Part shown: in pieces, positions 5,802 through 5,884 of the stretch
How the letters are laid out: the number at the start of each line of letters is the position of its first letter
Numbering within the stretch: position 1 is the first letter of the stretch
Assembly (NCBI GenBank): GCA_020723365.1
Contig: DYJB01000119.1
Span: 1 to 5,884, forward strand
DNA length: 5,884 bases
Reading direction: 5' to 3'
From: Candidatus Aquidulcis sp.
GTDB taxonomy: Bacteria > Chloroflexota > Anaerolineae > Anaerolineales > E44-bin32
Notes under the pieces: model-generated
Seen by the model: the letters and a program-made list of their open reading frames with translations, nothing else
Told to the model about the DNA's origin: nothing
Databases searched by the model: none
Program-made: the position numbers and the translations under genes

Positions 5802-5884
5802 ATGTCGAAGATCATCGGGATTGACCTGGGCACGACCAACAGCGTGGTGGCGGTGATGGAGGGCGGCGACCCGGCCGTGATCAC
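5802..5884 (+). CDS. dnaK: Molecular chaperone DnaK (Hsp70), N-terminal fragment
   Basis: Only the first 27 codons are present; the rest is past the window edge. The sequence MSKIIGIDLGTTNSVVAVME followed by GGDPAVI is the phosphate-1 strand-loop of the Hsp70 nucleotide-binding domain, with the invariant GIDLGTTNS that contacts ATP. DnaK is the cytoplasmic ATP-driven chaperone that works with DnaJ and GrpE. The start is set by AGGAGAG (5788-5794) seven bases upstream of the ATG. The gene is divergent from the S51-like gene, with 168 bases between the two starts. Whether grpE, dnaJ or hrcA lie downstream cannot be seen. Confidence 0.96.
   Translation, partial: MSKIIGIDLGTTNSVVAVMEGGDPAVI

Noticed and set aside
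1..5884. CRISPR array, tRNA, rRNA or transposase
   Set aside because: No regularly spaced direct repeats, cloverleaf-like sequence, rRNA signature or transposase motif was seen on either strand.

Overview
The window is a GC-rich, densely packed stretch of bacterial chromosome. The G/C-ended codons, an environmental-type gene set and the style of the secreted and lipoprotein genes would fit a Chloroflexota-like (Anaerolineae) or similar GC-rich lineage. That placement is an inference from style; no marker gene here is long enough to prove it. I see no insertion sequence, phage gene, CRISPR array, tRNA or rRNA, and it reads as ordinary chromosome rather than a mobile island.

Layout from left to right. 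Positions 1-540 hold the C-terminal half of a major facilitator transporter, cut by the window edge. One base after its stop, a polytopic membrane protein of unknown function begins (542-1657); it is very probably co-transcribed and translationally coupled. A non-coding gap (1658-1894) carries a strongly structured inverted-repeat element next to the end of a convergent minus-strand DUF1684 gene (1895-2404). A divergent non-coding region (2405-2668) separates this from a plus-strand predicted lipoprotein (2669-3274), which ends at a textbook intrinsic terminator (3306-3340). After a hairpin-rich leader comes a secreted S1-family serine protease (3513-4421), which ends at a second strong terminator (4453-4485). 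On the minus strand, 4494-5633 encodes a cyanophycinase/peptidase S51-like protein fused to a C-terminal domain resembling the end of cysteinyl-tRNA synthetase. The last gene, divergent from it, is the first 27 codons of dnaK (5802 onward).

Functionally the genes look like several independent transcription units rather than one pathway. The transporter and its membrane neighbour form one unit. The lipoprotein and the protease are exported proteins but are separated by a terminator. DnaK is a housekeeping chaperone. The most unusual item is the domain fusion at 4494-5633. After it come the structured element at 1837-1890 and the chain of small hairpins ahead of the protease. I found no convincing evidence of a wholly new multi-gene system.
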